Of a DNA stretch of 64,000 bases, positions 62,331 through 64,000 are shown one piece after another. The stretch's first letter is position 1, and every line of letters begins with the position of its first letter. Position numbers and translations under genes: made by a program. This DNA comes from Lucinisca nassula (Eukaryota; Mollusca; Bivalvia; Lucinida; Lucinidae). The DNA lies in contig OY757010.1 in NCBI GenBank assembly GCA_963580285.1, positions 61,030,406 to 61,094,405 of the forward strand. The letters are read 5' to 3'. The notes beneath the pieces were generated by a model that saw only the letters and a list, made by a program, of their open reading frames with translations, ran no database searches and was not told the DNA's origin.

Positions 62331-63063
62331 ACAAATTCTAGTTTTATTCCCTGATGTTAGTCGAAGGGGACTATAGTAATGGGTTTCTTTGTGTGTCCTC
62401 TTAATAGGTGGTCCCTATAGAATATGGTACCTCGTGGAGTGATTTTGCATTGTGGTTTGCACCCCATAATACATATGTTTTCTTTCCTTTTTTTTTCCAG
62501 TGAAAATAATCTAAAAAGACTGATTTTCAGATTTGATGGTTGCAACCCAGAATATGTACAGACACATTGTCCATTGTAGGACAGTGTCCGGCCAATAGTT
62601 TTATTGGGTGAACCCCACAATGATGGCCCGCCTTTCGAAGGAAAATATAAATCATGCATGTTTAACCCACTTTAAAGGTACCCCTACGCACCTAAACAAT
62701 TACTGTAAACAGGGGTATAAGTCTTCAACAAATAGACACTGCCTAAGAAATTATAAGGTCCAAACATTGTGGGTTGCAAAGTACACTATGGGATGCAAAA
62801 TGCACCCCACAGGTGCCCTTGTTGGGTGCATCCCATAATATACCTCTGGTTGGTCCGTCCATCCGTAGACACAATCTTGTCTCCGCCACCCCCACTATAG
62901 TTTCAAGGGATTTTGATGAAACTTTCCAGTTATTGTTCCCATGACCTGAAGAAGATCATATTTCATTGTGGTCATACTTGACTGAATTTTACCAGAGTTG
63001 TGGCCCTTTGTCTGTTTTAGCCATTTTATCAACAAATACTTGTGTCTGCAACTCCTACAGTTT
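62331..63063. other. Unassigned sequence with small inverted repeats
   Basis: GGGTGCATCCCATAATATA and CCACACTATGGGATGCAAAA-type segments at about 62770-62840 are partly self-complementary. The segment at 62892-62965 recurs at 63278-63345. Confidence 0.35.
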
Positions 63064-63276
63064 TTAATTCTTATCCTGCTGTTCACGACAACCCCTATCT
63101 TTGGAAACATTGTAGATCCAGATCAGATGGCTTCTGAAGAAGCCATCTGATCAGGATCTACACTGTTTGACATTCAGTTTATGAATTTGCAGGAATAAAG
63201 TACATCAAGTGATCTGATTGGTTCAAAGTCAGAAATGGGTGTGGCTAAACTGAATATTCAGCAAGAGAAGGGTTAA
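63064..63276. mobile_element. TTAA-1 MITE
   Basis: TTAATTCTTATCCTGCTGTT to AGCAAGAGAAGGGTTAA. Hairpin GATGGCTTCTGAAGAAGCCA. It separates two copies of a 70-base repeat. Confidence 0.85.
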
Positions 63277-63364
63277 GGGATTTTGATGAAATTTTCTAGT
63301 TATTGTTTTCATGACCTGAAGATGATCATATTTTATCAAGGTAGGTCAGTAGTTCAGATCATAC

Positions 63365-63600
63365 GAGCCCCGCCAAGCGAATTTGTGTCTTCGAGCATTC
63401 CGTCATGACAAATTTTAACTGCGCATGCCCAGCCATTCAGAGGGGCAAGGGATATGGCTTTCTGTGTGAAGGTTCCTCTTGATTCACTGCTTGTATGAGC
63501 GAGCAGCGAAGGTTCTGGCGAGATTGCGCGGATGCGCAGGCTCGCCTGAACCGTCGCTGTTTGCATAGGCGATAAGTACCAAAATCGCTTGACGGGGCCC
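63365..63600 (-). mobile_element. P element (MITE), reverse
   Basis: GAGCCCCGCCAAGCGAATTT to CGCTTGACGGGGCCC; over 90 percent identical to the inverse of 49159-49397. Confidence 0.85.
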
Positions 63601-64000
63601 ATACATAGAAAGACCTTGTGAACACTCTAGAAGCAAAAGTTTTGGTCCAAGCATCATCAAACTAGCTCAGAATGATCATGACAATATATCGGGTTAAGTT
63701 CCAATATGGGTCATGATGGGCCAAAAAGTAGGTCAGTAGGTCAAATTATAAAAAAAATCTTGTCAACTCTCTAGAGGCCACATTTTTGGTCCAATTAACA
63801 TCATCACAGTATCCAGACTCGCTGAAACCTCCATCGGATGTATCTGGGGCGTATACAACAAATGCAAAAATCTGTTTACGAGAGGTTGGAAATTACAAGA
63901 TGTTTAAGATTTTATTCAGTATGCAACTGTAATTCAAAGGTAGGAAATTAAATCTGATGAAAGTCTTACCTTAAATTGCATGATTTTATTGATGAACTTC
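63601..64000. other. Unassigned sequence
   Basis: No supported feature at the right edge of the window. Confidence 0.25.

Noticed and set aside
61456..62376. ORFs in the 160-base array
   Set aside because: Frames are not kept between units.

Overview
This window looks like nuclear DNA of an invertebrate, most probably a bivalve or other mollusc. The species cannot be named from the sequence. The reasons are one gene split into short exons by kilobase-scale AT-rich introns, tRNA-derived SINEs with 12-15 bp target duplications, no prokaryotic gene organisation, and a very dense load of small palindromic DNA transposons and degenerate 150-230 bp tandem repeats of a kind common in molluscs.

Gene content. 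One host gene is supported, on the + strand from about 19,899 to 53,559. I reassembled 12 coding exons: 19922-20774, 24395-24462, 25422-25564, 29116-29286, 30647-30803, 32371-32586, 35009-35135, 36857-37097, 39974-40099, 42073-42364, 49448-49571 and 52975-53445. Every splice junction is GT..AG and every junction phase agrees, except that exon 7 (35009-35135) carries one base too many and reads into a stop. With that base discounted the protein would be about 995 residues. It has a Gly/RGG-rich N-terminal third with four (S/T)SWD(D/Q) motifs, then four divergent double-stranded-RNA-binding-like repeats resembling those of NF-kappa-B-repressing factor (NKRF), then a degenerate R3H-like C-terminus. 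It is probably a nuclear RNA-binding protein. The 5' non-coding exon(s) and promoter were not identified with confidence.

Region 1-19.9 kb holds no supported host gene. It contains a long-terminal-inverted-repeat element (1.4-3.1 kb), a tRNA-SINE, copies of a CAAA-tailed retroelement (here SINE-A), hAT-like elements, many MITEs, a 5'-truncated LINE (13.8-15.1 kb) and a degenerate 155 bp tandem array (15.4-17.1 kb). Region 19.9-53.6 kb is the gene, its introns packed with MITEs that often lie within 10-50 bases of splice sites. Inside the 42.4-49.4 kb intron is a 383 bp tandem repeat carrying five copies of a hammerhead self-cleaving ribozyme (retrozyme-like), broken twice by near-identical 1,056 bp Helentron-like elements. 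Region 53.6-64 kb is again only repeats, including a 160 bp tandem array (60.9-62.3 kb).

Repeat families named here. TTAA-1, TTAA-2 and TTAA-3: piggyBac-like MITEs beginning TTAACCC. HP-D and HP-E: hairpin MITEs. hAT-F: 8 bp target duplication. G: inverted ends ACGAAAACACGCCTATA. H: ends TTAAGGGGAATGGG. K: ends GGGGCCAGTTGTTCAAA. L: ends TACAGTAAA. M: ends TTCTTGCACACCAGACAAGG. O: ends ATAGGAACAGATAAGG. P: ends GGGCCCCGTCAAGCGA. Six otherwise unrelated families (TTAA-1, -2, -3, HP-D, HP-E and hAT-F) contain the same stem, GCAAACAGTGTAGAYCC, in over 40 places.

Coordinates of repeat copies were read by eye and can be off by several bases unless a target duplication is given. No database search was possible.
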